Source: Clostridia bacterium (lineage in GTDB: Bacteria; Bacillota; Clostridia; TANB77; CAG-508). From it: a stretch of DNA of 39,933 nt. The position numbers and the translations under genes are program-made. A model generated the notes under the pieces. The model saw only the letters and a list, made by a program, of their open reading frames with translations. It was not told the origin of the DNA and ran no database searches. The stretch lies in contig JAFTJF010000004.1 in assembly GCA_017456555.1 (NCBI GenBank), positions 1 to 39,933 on the forward strand, written 5' to 3'. Positions 14,716 to 22,504 of this stretch are shown piece after piece (position 1 is the first letter of the stretch; each line of letters opens with the position of its first letter).

Positions 14716-14923
14716 TACTAAAAAACATAAAATTTAAGCAAGTTTTAGGGGTTGCTGTACAAAAGTTTGTTTGTTACTTTAATATCAATGCTGAAGTCCT
14801 CTCTTTTTTGAAAAATAAAACATTATGTTACTAAAAGGCTGAAATGCAGTATTTTACATATAAGGACTTCTTCTGTACAAAATCTCGCAAAGTACTGATA
14901 TATAAAGAAATAAGTTGTACCTG
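14716..14923. other. Non-coding tail of the island with short repeats
   Basis: No credible gene. CTGTACAAAA occurs twice (14755-14764 and 14873-14882), and GAAGTCCT (14793-14800) is inverted as AGGACTTC (14863-14870). This could be remnant recombination or regulatory sequence; the function is unknown. Confidence 0.5.
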
Positions 14924-14962
14924 CCGCACCAGACCTGAAACTTTAAGTTTCAGGTCTTTTTT
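14924..14962 (+). repeat. 39-bp att-like repeat, right copy
   Basis: Identical to 13200-13238: CCGCACCA, the GACCTGAAACTTT hairpin and the T run. The sequence before it (TTGTACCTG) does not continue a tRNA, so this is a copy of only the tRNA 3' end and terminator, as expected at the far end of an element inserted at a tRNA gene. Confidence 0.8.
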
Positions 14963-15007
14963 AGTTTATACATAATGTAGAAATGAATAAAATATAAAAA
15001 TACCTAT

Positions 15008-15036
15008 TTGACTTAGAATAAAAGAGATATTATAAT
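15008..15036 (+). promoter_or_regulatory. Promoter-like site before the rearranged toxin-antitoxin copy
   Basis: TTGACT (15008-15013) and TATAAT (15031-15036), spacer 17 bp. It occupies the position that the antitoxin promoter has in the intact module. A 10-bp hairpin (ATATTATTGA/TCAATAATAT, about 15045-15076) follows. Confidence 0.6.
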
Positions 15037-15101
15037 AAAATTAATATTATTGAGATTAGCGAATTTCAATAATATTTCTTAAATGCTACCCACATTTAGG
15101 A

Positions 15102-15234
15102 AAATAAGAATAGTTTGGGTAGAAACAGTTCTTATTTGAGGATATTCCTCGTTTGCTTTATCTTTTATAAAAAGGTATAAAATTATATCAGCAGAGGTCA
15201 AAAAAGAGTAAAACGCTGCAACGTTTTACTCTTT
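15102..15234 (-). pseudogene. Rearranged remnant of a second toxin-antitoxin module
   Basis: On the minus strand, 15200-15120 aligns with the intact toxin: CTCTGC, GAT, TAATTTT, AAAGATAAAG, GAGGAATA, CCTC and TAAGAACTG are shared in the same order. In frame it reads SADIILYLFIKDKANEE against SADVIFYLINLLLEEKD, but the start codon and ribosome binding site are gone. In their place, directly after the repeat-like CAGCAGAGGTCA (15189-15200), is an antitoxin-type terminator on the plus strand (AAGAGTAAAACG/CGTTTTACTCTT) with the same CTGCAA loop (15216-15221). A hairpin AAATAAGAA/TTCTTATTT (15102-15110, 15129-15137) stands where the toxin terminator would be. The arrangement is what recombination between the two internal repeats of neighbouring modules would leave. 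Confidence 0.6.
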
Positions 15235-15289
15235 TTTATAACGTTTATCTTAAATATTAATACAGTTATCACAAGTATAGCTTTTTTTA

Positions 15290-15317
15290 TTGAATGAAAA
15301 AATAGAAATGCTATAAT
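15290..15317 (+). promoter_or_regulatory. Promoter of the LytTR operon
   Basis: TTGAAT (15290-15295) and TATAAT (15312-15317), spacer 16 bp, 19 bp before ATG. Confidence 0.6.
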
Positions 15318-15336
15318 TTATTTAAGAGGTGAAACA

Positions 15337-15804
15337 ATGGAAATAAAAATTAACACGAATATTTCTGAAGAATTTTCAAATATAACTATAAACATAAATG
15401 CTCCAAAGATGACTGAAGAAGTTGAAAATATTATAAGACAAATATCTAATATTAATAGTATTCCAAATCAGGTTATTGGATATATAAATAATGAAATATA
15501 TTTTATAGAATTAAAAGACATTATTTGTTTTTTTAGTAAAGATAAATATGTTTTTGCAAGAACTAAAGAAAATAGCTATAAGATAAAATATAAATTATAT
15601 GAATTGAATGAAATTTTCGAACAAAAAGATTTTATTAGAATTTCAAATTCTTGTATCATAAATATTAATAAAATTGAATGTTTTGATACAAGTATAATCG
15701 GAACAATAACTGTAAAAATGAAAGATGGAACAAAAGAGATTGTATCTAAAAGAAATGTTTCTCAGATAATGAAATTATTAAAGCAAAGGGGGAATTTAAA
15801 ATGA
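15337..15804 (+). CDS. LytTR-domain transcriptional regulator
   Basis: 155 residues with no receiver domain. The C-terminal LytTR DNA-binding domain covers about 52-150 (FIELKDIICFFSKDKYVFAR; FIRISNSCIININKIECF; VSKRNVSQIMKLL). The N-terminal 50 residues are a short alpha/beta extension seen in small LytTR proteins paired with membrane partners. It overlaps the next gene by 4 nt (ATGA), so the two are translationally coupled. In known pairs of this type (LytTR regulatory systems, DUF3021 partners) the membrane protein holds the regulator in check; that relation is inferred here. RBS AGAGGTG. Confidence 0.85.
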   Translation: MEIKINTNISEEFSNITININAPKMTEEVENIIRQISNINSIPNQVIGYINNEIYFIELKDIICFFSKDKYVFARTKENSYKIKYKLYELNEIFEQKDFIRISNSCIININKIECFDTSIIGTITVKMKDGTKEIVSKRNVSQIMKLLKQRGNLK

Positions 15805-16496
15805 AAAATTTCTTAATAAAATTGTTAAAAATACTATTAGTATTCGTACTTTCAACAATGATTATATATACTTTTTTTACGTTAAAAAAACTTATTAATT
15901 TATCTAACAAGTATCAAATAAGTATATTTGGACATATGACGTATATATATGAACTTGATACTGAAATGATAAATAATCTGAGCGAAGAAGTAAAACAAAT
16001 GAATCAGTTTGCCGAATTACTGCGAGAAGAAGCTGAAAATTCTATATATAAAAATGATGGTTTAGAGCATTCACTTGGAGATGGCCATATACATACATTT
16101 GGAGAATTTTTTGATCCAGTAGGATTTTCAGCATGGAGTTTGCTACAATCAACAGTATATAATATTTTCGCTGAATATATTAGAATATCAATTGCTTTAG
16201 GAATAGTTGTTGCGGTTACATACGGTATAATTTCAAGTAAAAAAGTTAATAAAGTTTTGAAATTCATAATAGGATATATTGGTGTGATGTTAGCTTTTCC
16301 ACCTCTTTATATGTATAGTTGGACTGGTAGATTTTGGGATTTTAAAGCTATGTACCTAAATGGAGATTCAAAATTTTTCTATTTTGCATATACAATAATA
16401 TTTTTATTGATTTGTTTGACTAATTATATTATAAGTAAAAAAATGACTAAAGAACTAAATAATGCAATAAAAGAAAATAAAAAAAAGATGTGTTGA
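15801..16496 (+). CDS. Membrane partner of the LytTR regulator
   Basis: 231 residues with four predicted membrane segments: about 7-27, 124-147, 152-172 and 195-214. An approximately 90-residue extracytoplasmic loop between the first two carries HSLGDGHIHTFGEFFDPVGF, whose His residues could bind metal. The C-terminus is cytoplasmic and Lys-rich. I do not recognise a named family, but position and coupling with the LytTR gene suggest the inhibitory or sensor partner of that regulator. The stop codon TGA lies in the loop of the operon terminator, leaving almost no 3' untranslated region. Confidence 0.7.
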   Translation: MKNFLIKLLKILLVFVLSTMIIYTFFTLKKLINLSNKYQISIFGHMTYIYELDTEMINNLSEEVKQMNQFAELLREEAENSIYKNDGLEHSLGDGHIHTFGEFFDPVGFSAWSLLQSTVYNIFAEYIRISIALGIVVAVTYGIISSKKVNKVLKFIIGYIGVMLAFPPLYMYSWTGRFWDFKAMYLNGDSKFFYFAYTIIFLLICLTNYIISKKMTKELNNAIKENKKKMC

Positions 16497-16512
16497 CCAC
16501 ACATCTTTTTTT
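16481..16512 (+). terminator. Terminator containing the stop codon of the preceding gene
   Basis: GATGTGT (16487-16493) and ACACATC (16499-16505), extended by A/T pairs, enclose TGACC; TGA 16494-16496 is the stop. T run to 16512. Confidence 0.85.
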
Positions 16513-16582
16513 ATTGCTAAAAATTAAAAGATATGTTAAATTTAGAGTATATTAATTTAACATGTTGTGCAGGAGAATAAAA

Positions 16583-18349
16583 ATGGACACAAAAAATATT
16601 TTTAATAAAATAGTATCAAAAGATGTGATAAAGAATATCATATTTTTTATTGTAATTTTTATATTAATTGCAATAAGAATATATATGATATTAGAGCTTC
16701 CTATATATGGATATATAGATTATATAGATGATGATCAATTACAAGTTCATCAAGCAAAATCTTTAGTAGATGGAAATTGGCTTGGAAATTATGGTTACAA
16801 TACTTTGCTAAAAGGACCGGTTTTCCCACTATTTTTAGCTGTAATTTCTATATTTAAAGTTCCATACATTTTTTCTGTTACATTAGTATACGCAATTGCT
16901 TGTTGTTTCTTTATTTATTCAATAAAAGATATTATAAAAAATAAATTGGCTTTAATAATAATTTTTGCATTTATGTTGTTTAATCCAATAATGTTTTCGT
17001 CAAGCTTTCAACGTGTATACAGAAATAGTTTAACTCCAACATTAGCAATTGTTTTGATGAGTTTGTTTAATATAGTGTTAATTAATAGAAATGAAAATAA
17101 GATGTCGAAATACGTATTTGGAATTGTATTGGCAAGTATTGTTTTTCCATTCTTTTATTATGTGAGAGAAGATTCTATTTGGTTAGTTCCATTTATTTTG
17201 TTTTATTCGTTTGTAATTATAGTAAGTGTTATTAATGAAATATTTAAAAATAAAAAAATCAAAATAGCAAACACATTAAAAATGGTATTGTTAATACTTC
17301 CATTAGTAACATTGATAATATTTGAACAAATTATAGGAAGTATAAATCTTTCATATTATGGTGGAAAAGTAGTTAATCAAAATAATTTTGAAAGTTTAAA
17401 AAATGTAATTCATTCGATTAATATAGTTAAAAATGTTGATGGAAATACAGAGGTAACAAATTCAAGAGAAAAAATAAAATATTTATATACGATTTCACCA
17501 TCATTAAATAAAATAAAAGATAATTTTGAATTTTCTATGGATATAATAACAGGTGGAAAAGGAAATGAAATTGAAGACGGTATGTTTTTATGGGGCTTCC
17601 TTGCTGGTGTTTCTTCTAGTTGGTATAGTACTTATGAGATGCAAGATGAACTATATAAAAATATAAGTTCTGAAATAAATGTTGCGATAGAAAACGGAAC
17701 TGTTGAAACTCAAGAGTTGGTTCCTATTTTTCAAGACACTTTAAAATCTAAATTTAAATTAAATGAATTTATGGTAGAATTTAAAGACGCCATGAATGCA
17801 ATTAATGATTATGAGTCTTTTTATTTAATGGATACTTATGATAGTAAAGTGAATTATTCTGATTTTTACGAAAGTAGAATAAGAGAATTTTTAGAAATAA
17901 CTAATGATAAAATTTTATTAGAAGATAATGAATTAAATTGGAAGATGTTTGGTGAGTTAGTTTCTTCTAATCAAAAAGATTATTTAGAAAGAATGGAACC
18001 TAAAATACAAAATTTAAAGAGTGTTAGAGATTTTTATGATAATACTTCAGCAGTGATTAGAGTTGTTGGATATCTATCATATTTGATAATGACAATTATA
18101 TTAATAATAGATTTGATAAAGAAGAGGGAAAAAGTGCTTTTGAATAATTGGATTATATCTTCAGGAATTATAGGCTCCATAATAACCCTTGCTGCAGGTG
18201 TGGCATATACAAAGCTTACCAAAATATCTTTAGAGCATTCTTTTTATATGATGAGTGGATACATACTAAATAATGTTTTTGGTATAATTTGCATTATAAC
18301 GTTATTTAATTATTTTTATAAAGTGTTTAAAAATAAAACTAATAATTAA
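16583..18349 (+). CDS. GT-C-like multi-pass membrane glycosyltransferase (putative)
   Basis: 588 residues from ATG 16583; AGGAG at 16571-16575 fits this start, while the ATG at 16562 has no site. About ten membrane helices flank an extracytoplasmic region of about 200 residues (roughly 255-475). After the first helix comes IYGYIDYIDDDQLQVHQAKS (41-60), then GNWLGNYG and LLKGPVFPLFLA (76-87). This is the acidic first-loop motif and following Lys-Gly-Pro pattern typical of GT-C fold (PMT/ArnT-like) enzymes using polyprenyl-phosphate sugars. The exact donor and acceptor are unknown. It is monocistronic, though close behind the LytTR pair, which might control it. Confidence 0.6.
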   Translation: MDTKNIFNKIVSKDVIKNIIFFIVIFILIAIRIYMILELPIYGYIDYIDDDQLQVHQAKSLVDGNWLGNYGYNTLLKGPVFPLFLAVISIFKVPYIFSVTLVYAIACCFFIYSIKDIIKNKLALIIIFAFMLFNPIMFSSSFQRVYRNSLTPTLAIVLMSLFNIVLINRNENKMSKYVFGIVLASIVFPFFYYVREDSIWLVPFILFYSFVIIVSVINEIFKNKKIKIANTLKMVLLILPLVTLIIFEQIIGSINLSYYGGKVVNQNNFESLKNVIHSINIVKNVDGNTEVTNSREKIKYLYTISPSLNKIKDNFEFSMDIITGGKGNEIEDGMFLWGFLAGVSSSWYSTYEMQDELYKNISSEINVAIENGTVETQELVPIFQDTLKSKFKLNEFMVEFKDAMNAINDYESFYLMDTYDSKVNYSDFYESRIREFLEITNDKILLEDNELNWKMFGELVSSNQKDYLERMEPKIQNLKSVRDFYDNTSAVIRVVGYLSYLIMTIILIIDLIKKREKVLLNNWIISSGIIGSIITLAAGVAYTKLTKISLEHSFYMMSGYILNNVFGIICIITLFNYFYKVFKNKTNN

Positions 18350-18355
18350 AAATAA

Positions 18356-18393
18356 AAGAAGAATTGTTAATTAAATAACAGTTCTTCTTTTTT
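18356..18393 (+). terminator. Terminator after the GT-C-like gene
   Basis: AAGAAGAATTGTTA (18356-18369) and TAACAGTTCTTCTT (18376-18389), loop of 6 nt, then Ts. Arms equal those of the toxin terminator (14506-14539) except for one base. Confidence 0.88.
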
Positions 18394-18464
18394 ATTTAAT
18401 GTATATTTTTTGTTAATACGTATAATTGGTTGATACGAAAGCTAAATTTATAAAATGATTTTTA

Positions 18465-19091
18465 TTAAAGCAAAACAATTTTGCTTTTGTTTTTCTTAAT
18501 TATTTTTTCGTCTTGCAATCTTTTTAATTCTCTCATCATAGCAGTTCTTTCTATCATTAAATAATCTGCCAAGTCTGTTAAAGAGAAAGGTAGCTCGATA
18601 GTTTTACTTGAGTTTTCGATTGATAAATAATTAAAATATGTTAATAATTTATCTCTAACCCCTTTATAGGTTAAAAGAATCATTCTAAAGTTTTGCTCTG
18701 CAATACTATGAAGTATTAAATCAGGTAAATTTCTTAAAATCTCAATATGATAAATACAAGATGTATTTGTACAGTTTTCAGCAGTATCGTAAGGATAGAA
18801 TAATACTCTACATTTCTTTTTTGCCAAAACAAATAATTCTTTATTCATATATACTTTGAATAAAGCTTCACCAAAAAGGTCGTTTTTCTTATAGTAATAT
18901 AAGATTTTTTTATTTCCTTCGCTATCATAAGTAATCAGTTGAGCTTCACCTTCAAGCAAGATACAAAATTGATTTCTTCTTAAAAGGAAAGTAGTAATTA
19001 CTTCATCTGCTTGGAATTCTTTTACTTCACATAAATTGCAGTGTGCTTGCATTTTTTTAATAAAATTTTCTGGATCAAAATTTCTTCTCAT
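18465..19091 (-). CDS. Crp/Fnr-family regulator with several Cys
   Basis: 208 residues from ATG 19091-19089 (preceded by GGTGA); an upstream in-frame ATG at 19103 and a TTG at 19109 are alternatives. The cyclic-nucleotide-type effector barrel (about 25-120) is followed by a dimer helix and a C-terminal winged HTH (about 166-202; LTDLADYLMIERTAMMRELK). Six Cys are present, including CNLC (18-21) near the N-terminus and CTNTSC (107-112). This could support an Fe-S or redox/heme sensing role, as in Fnr, but Cys spacing is not that of E. coli FNR. It is divergent from nrdD, and both promoters carry matching palindromes, so control of anaerobic ribonucleotide reductase and of itself is inferred. 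Confidence 0.85.
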   Translation of the reverse strand: MRRNFDPENFIKKMQAHCNLCEVKEFQADEVITTFLLRRNQFCILLEGEAQLITYDSEGNKKILYYYKKNDLFGEALFKVYMNKELFVLAKKKCRVLFYPYDTAENCTNTSCIYHIEILRNLPDLILHSIAEQNFRMILLTYKGVRDKLLTYFNYLSIENSSKTIELPFSLTDLADYLMIERTAMMRELKRLQDEKIIKKNKSKIVLL

Positions 19092-19107
19092 AAAAATCAC
19101 CATAAAC

Positions 19108-19139
19108 AATATATCACAAAATTGTTGCTATAGCAACAA
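19108..19139 (-). promoter_or_regulatory. Regulator promoter with perfect 18-bp palindrome
   Basis: TTGTTGCTATAGCAACAA (19122-19139) is a perfect palindrome. On the minus strand TTGCTA (19136-19131) could be the -35 and TATATT (19113-19108) the -10, spacer 17 bp. The palindrome thus covers the -35, which suggests autorepression by occlusion. Confidence 0.7.
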
Positions 19140-19265
19140 AAATGTAAAATTGGGTGCTTAAAAAGCTTCAAAAATCAATGTTAAACATTTGTAATGTAAA
19201 ATTAATAATGGTTAAAACTCAATAAAATCAAGGGAAAATATGGAAAATAAAAGAAAAATAATAAA

Positions 19266-19309
19266 ATGTTGCTATGGCAACATTATTTTTGCGAAAAATA
19301 AATTAGAAT
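19266..19309 (+). promoter_or_regulatory. nrdDG promoter with Crp/Fnr-type site
   Basis: ATGTTGCTATGGCAACAT (19266-19283) shares GTTGC-TATR-GCAAC with the site before the regulator. A -10 TAGAAT lies at 19304-19309 with no good -35. A start near 19316 would put the site centre at about -41.5, the position for class II activation by Crp/Fnr proteins. Confidence 0.7.
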
Positions 19310-19340
19310 GTAATTAACCTAGAATAAGGAGGAAGGAAAA

Positions 19341-21623
19341 ATGCAAGTAATTAAAAGAGATGGAAGATTAATGGAATTTAAAAGGGAAAGAATTGTAGAC
19401 GCAATATCAAAAGCGATGTCACATACAATTGAAGGAATAGATTTAGATTTAGCAAATAAAATTGCAGATAGTGTTGAAAAACAATTTGAAAATCAAACAC
19501 AAGTTAGTGTTTATGAAATTCAAGATGCTGTAGAGAAAAAGCTAATGGGTTCAAGTAGAAAAGAAGTAGCTCAAAGTTATATAACATATAGATATAATAG
19601 AGATGTTGCAAGAAAATCAAAAACAAGAGAAATGTTTTTGGATATAATAAGTGCAAAAGCTAATGATATTACAAGAGAAAATGCTAATATGAATGCAGAT
19701 ACTCCAGCTGGAATGATGATGAAATTTGCATCAGAAACAACAAAACCATTTGTTGATGATTTTCTATTATCAAAAGATGTTAGAGAAGCTGTAAAACTTG
19801 GATATGTTCATATTCATGATAAAGATTATTATCCAACAAAATCTTTAACTTGTCTTCAACATCCTTTAGATAAAATTCTAGAAAATGGATTCAAGGCTGG
19901 ACATGGTTCTTCAAGACCTGCAAAAAGAATTGAAACAGCTAGTATTTTAGGTTGTATTTCAATGGAAACTATACAAAATGAAATGCATGGTGGTCAAGCA
20001 ATTCCTGCTTTTGATTATTTCTTAGCTCCTTATGTTAGAAAAACATTTGAAGAAGAAATAAAAAAACAAGGTGAAGTTTTAAATGAAGATGTTACAAAGC
20101 TTTTAACATATGAAGTAAAAGATTATGTGAAAAAAGATTTAAAAGGAATAAAAGGAAAAGAGAGAATAATTCAAGTTGCTATAAATAGAACTGTAGACAG
20201 AGTTCATCAATCAATGGAAGCATTTATTCATAATATGAATACTATTCATTCAAGAGGTGGAAACCAAGTTGTATTTAGTTCAATTAACTATGGAACAGAT
20301 ACAACAGCAGAAGGTAGATGTGTTATAAGAGAATTACTTCAATCAACATATGAAGGTGTTGGAAATGGAGAAACTGCAATATTCCCAATTCAAATTTGGA
20401 AAAAGAAAAGAGGAATTAACTATTTACCAGAAGATAGAAATTATGATTTATATGAATTTTCTTGCAAAGTTGCTGCAAAAAGATTTTTCCCTAACTATAT
20501 AAATTTAGATGCTACATATAATCATAATGACAAATGGGATGAATCAGATCCAAGAAGATGGTATTATGAATGTGCTACAATGGGATGCAGAACTAGAGTT
20601 TTTGAAAATAGACATGGTGAAAAAACTTCAATAGGAAGAGGAAATCTTTCATTTACAACAATTAATTTACCTAAAATTGCAATTGAGTCAGCATTAAAAG
20701 CTCAAGAAAAAATTGGTAAAAAATTTGAACTTGGAATTGGAAGTGACGTTCATATGAACGACTTATATAAAAAGGCTGTAAAAAGAATTTTTATGCATGA
20801 ACTTGAAAAATATACAACAATTGCAGCTCAACAATTACATGAAAGATTTTTATTCCAATCTACAGCTATTGCAAAACAATTCCCATTATTAATGGAAGGA
20901 ATGTGGATTGATAGTGATAAATTAAAACCAAATGATACTGTAGGAGAAGTTTTAAAACATGGAACTTTAAGTATAGGATTTATTGGATTAGCAGAATGTT
21001 TAATTGCTTTGGTTGGAAAACATCATGGTGAAGATGAAGACGCTCAAAAATTAGGTATAGAAATAATTAATGAAATGTGGGACTTAACAAAAGAATTCTC
21101 AGAAAAATATAATTTGAATTATTCAATTATTGCAACTCCTGCAGAAGGACTATCTGGAAGATTTACAAAAATGGATAGAAAAGCTTATGGTGTGATTCCT
21201 GGTGTAACAGATAGAGAATATTATACAAACAGTAATCACGTTCCAGTATGGTATAAATGTACAGCAGAGCATAAAGCAAAAATAGAAGCTCCATATCATG
21301 AAATGTGTAGGGCTGGACATATTTTCTATATTGAACTTGATGGTGATGCAACACATAACCCAGATTCAATAAAAGCTGTTGTAGATTTAATGGATAAATA
21401 TAATATGGGATATGGAAGTGTAAACCATACAAGAGCAAGATGTTTAGATTGCGGTTTTGAAAATGCTGATGCAAACTTAGTTTCATGTCCAAAATGTGGT
21501 AGTGAAAATATAGATACAATTCAAAGAATTACAGGATATTTAGTTGGAACAACTTCTCGTTGGAACAAGGCTAAACTTGCTGAGTTAAGAGATAGAGTAA
21601 CACATAATGGACTTGGAGAGTAA
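19341..21623 (+). CDS. nrdD: Anaerobic ribonucleoside-triphosphate reductase (class III)
   Basis: 760 residues. An N-terminal ATP cone (VIKRDGRLMEFKRERIVDAI, residues 3-22) gives allosteric control. The ten-stranded catalytic barrel includes HIHDKDYYP (about 154-162) and CMETIQNEMHGG-like core sequence (ILGCISMETIQNEMHGGQ). The C-terminus has the structural Zn site (Cys701, Cys704, Cys716, Cys719) and the glycyl radical site RITGY with Gly732, followed by the conserved TTSRWN. It reduces ribonucleotides to deoxyribonucleotides for DNA synthesis without oxygen, after NrdG activation. AAGGAGGAAGG precedes ATG. It is the only ribonucleotide reductase in the window. nrdG follows by 18 nt. Confidence 0.97.
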   Translation: MQVIKRDGRLMEFKRERIVDAISKAMSHTIEGIDLDLANKIADSVEKQFENQTQVSVYEIQDAVEKKLMGSSRKEVAQSYITYRYNRDVARKSKTREMFLDIISAKANDITRENANMNADTPAGMMMKFASETTKPFVDDFLLSKDVREAVKLGYVHIHDKDYYPTKSLTCLQHPLDKILENGFKAGHGSSRPAKRIETASILGCISMETIQNEMHGGQAIPAFDYFLAPYVRKTFEEEIKKQGEVLNEDVTKLLTYEVKDYVKKDLKGIKGKERIIQVAINRTVDRVHQSMEAFIHNMNTIHSRGGNQVVFSSINYGTDTTAEGRCVIRELLQSTYEGVGNGETAIFPIQIWKKKRGINYLPEDRNYDLYEFSCKVAAKRFFPNYINLDATYNHNDKWDESDPRRWYYECATMGCRTRVFENRHGEKTSIGRGNLSFTTINLPKIAIESALKAQEKIGKKFELGIGSDVHMNDLYKKAVKRIFMHELEKYTTIAAQQLHERFLFQSTAIAKQFPLLMEGMWIDSDKLKPNDTVGEVLKHGTLSIGFIGLAECLIALVGKHHGEDEDAQKLGIEIINEMWDLTKEFSEKYNLNYSIIATPAEGLSGRFTKMDRKAYGVIPGVTDREYYTNSNHVPVWYKCTAEHKAKIEAPYHEMCRAGHIFYIELDGDATHNPDSIKAVVDLMDKYNMGYGSVNHTRARCLDCGFENADANLVSCPKCGSENIDTIQRITGYLVGTTSRWNKAKLAELRDRVTHNGLGE

Positions 21624-21641
21624 AAGGAGATTTTGTATAAA

Positions 21642-22145
21642 ATGAAAATGGCAGGATTTTATGATGAAAGTATGTCAAATGGTATAGGATGGAGAGCAGT
21701 TTTGTTTGTTAGTGGATGTCCTCATAATTGCCTTGGGTGCCATAATAAAGTAGCTCAAGATTTTAATTATGGTGAAGAATTTGATGAGAATAAAATCATA
21801 GAAAGAATGAAAGAAAATTCAATTTTAAAAGGGGTCACCATAAGTGGTGGTGAACCATTATGTCCTGAAAATATAAGTGAGGTAAATCACTTTATAGAAC
21901 GTGTAAGAAAAGAGTTGCCAAAATTTAATGTTTGGTGTTATACGGGGTATACTTTTGAAGAGTTGAAAAATAGAGAAGATGAGATTACAAATATAACATT
22001 AAATAATATTGATGTCTTAGTCGATGGAAGATTTATTGAAGCAAGAAAAAATCCTGAAATAAAATTTAGAGGATCAGATAATCAAAGAATAATTGATTTA
22101 AAGAAAACATTGAAGGAAAACAAAATTGTTGAACTAGAAGTTTAA
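21642..22145 (+). CDS. nrdG: Anaerobic ribonucleotide reductase activating enzyme
   Basis: 167 residues. A radical SAM protein with the Fe-S motif CPHNCLGC (Cys26, Cys30, Cys33; CX3CX2C), GGEP motif TISGGEPLCPENI and the usual WCYTGYTFEEL. It cleaves S-adenosylmethionine to make the glycyl radical on NrdD. Start: ATG 21642 is 12 nt after AAGGAG (21624-21629); a TTG at 21633 is too close and ATG 21648 too far. The product begins MKMAGFYDESMSNG, normal for the family. In operon with nrdD. Confidence 0.95.
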   Translation: MKMAGFYDESMSNGIGWRAVLFVSGCPHNCLGCHNKVAQDFNYGEEFDENKIIERMKENSILKGVTISGGEPLCPENISEVNHFIERVRKELPKFNVWCYTGYTFEELKNREDEITNITLNNIDVLVDGRFIEARKNPEIKFRGSDNQRIIDLKKTLKENKIVELEV

Positions 22146-22166
22146 AATCAAGGAATAAAGTAAATT

Positions 22167-22198
22167 AAAAGAGAATTGCAAATTGTAATTCTCTTTTT
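22167..22198 (+). terminator. Terminator of nrdDG
   Basis: AAAAGAGAATT (22167-22177) with AATTCTCTTTT (22187-22197), 9-nt loop, T run. Confidence 0.85.
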
Positions 22199-22504
22199 GG
22201 ATTTAATATAAAATTAATTAGAGAATATACATCAAAAAAATTATAACAAAAAAATTTCTAAATTATTACAAAAATTTAAATACTGAGTATAAAAAATACT
22301 CGGTATTTTTTTTGTTCTGTTATATAATCTTGCCGAAAAAAATATACGTCGTTTTATTTACGCATATGCAAGTTTGAACAATTTGAATAATTTTGTAACA
22401 AAATTGTAATATTAATAAATAAAATGATAGTAGCTATTATTTATTAACAGGTTATAGATAAGTATAAAAATAATAATTAATAGTAAGTATGAGGGGGAGT
22501 TTTT
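22199..22504 (+). other. Intergenic region before the adhesin gene
   Basis: No credible ORF. After the terminator-like hairpin at 22278-22313 comes a leader of about 190 nt with an A+T-rich hairpin (AATAAATAA/TTATTTATT, about 22413-22444) and the strong AGGGGGAG site before ATG 22505. I looked for a cyclic-di-GMP riboswitch and saw no match. Confidence 0.5.
22278..22313 (+). terminator. Second terminator-like hairpin
   Basis: AAATACTGAGTA (22278-22289) pairs with TACTCGGTATTT (22297-22308), one G-U, then eight or more Ts. No gene lies between it and the nrdDG terminator, so it may end read-through or a small RNA starting in 22200-22270. Confidence 0.7.

Noticed and set aside
16562-16582. Earlier ATG for the GT-C-like gene
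   Set aside because: The AGGAG at 16571-16575 lies inside this extension and serves ATG 16583.
22314-22504. Cyclic-di-GMP or other riboswitch before the adhesin
   Set aside because: The leader lacks the conserved aptamer sequences that I know; only a weak A+T-rich hairpin is present.
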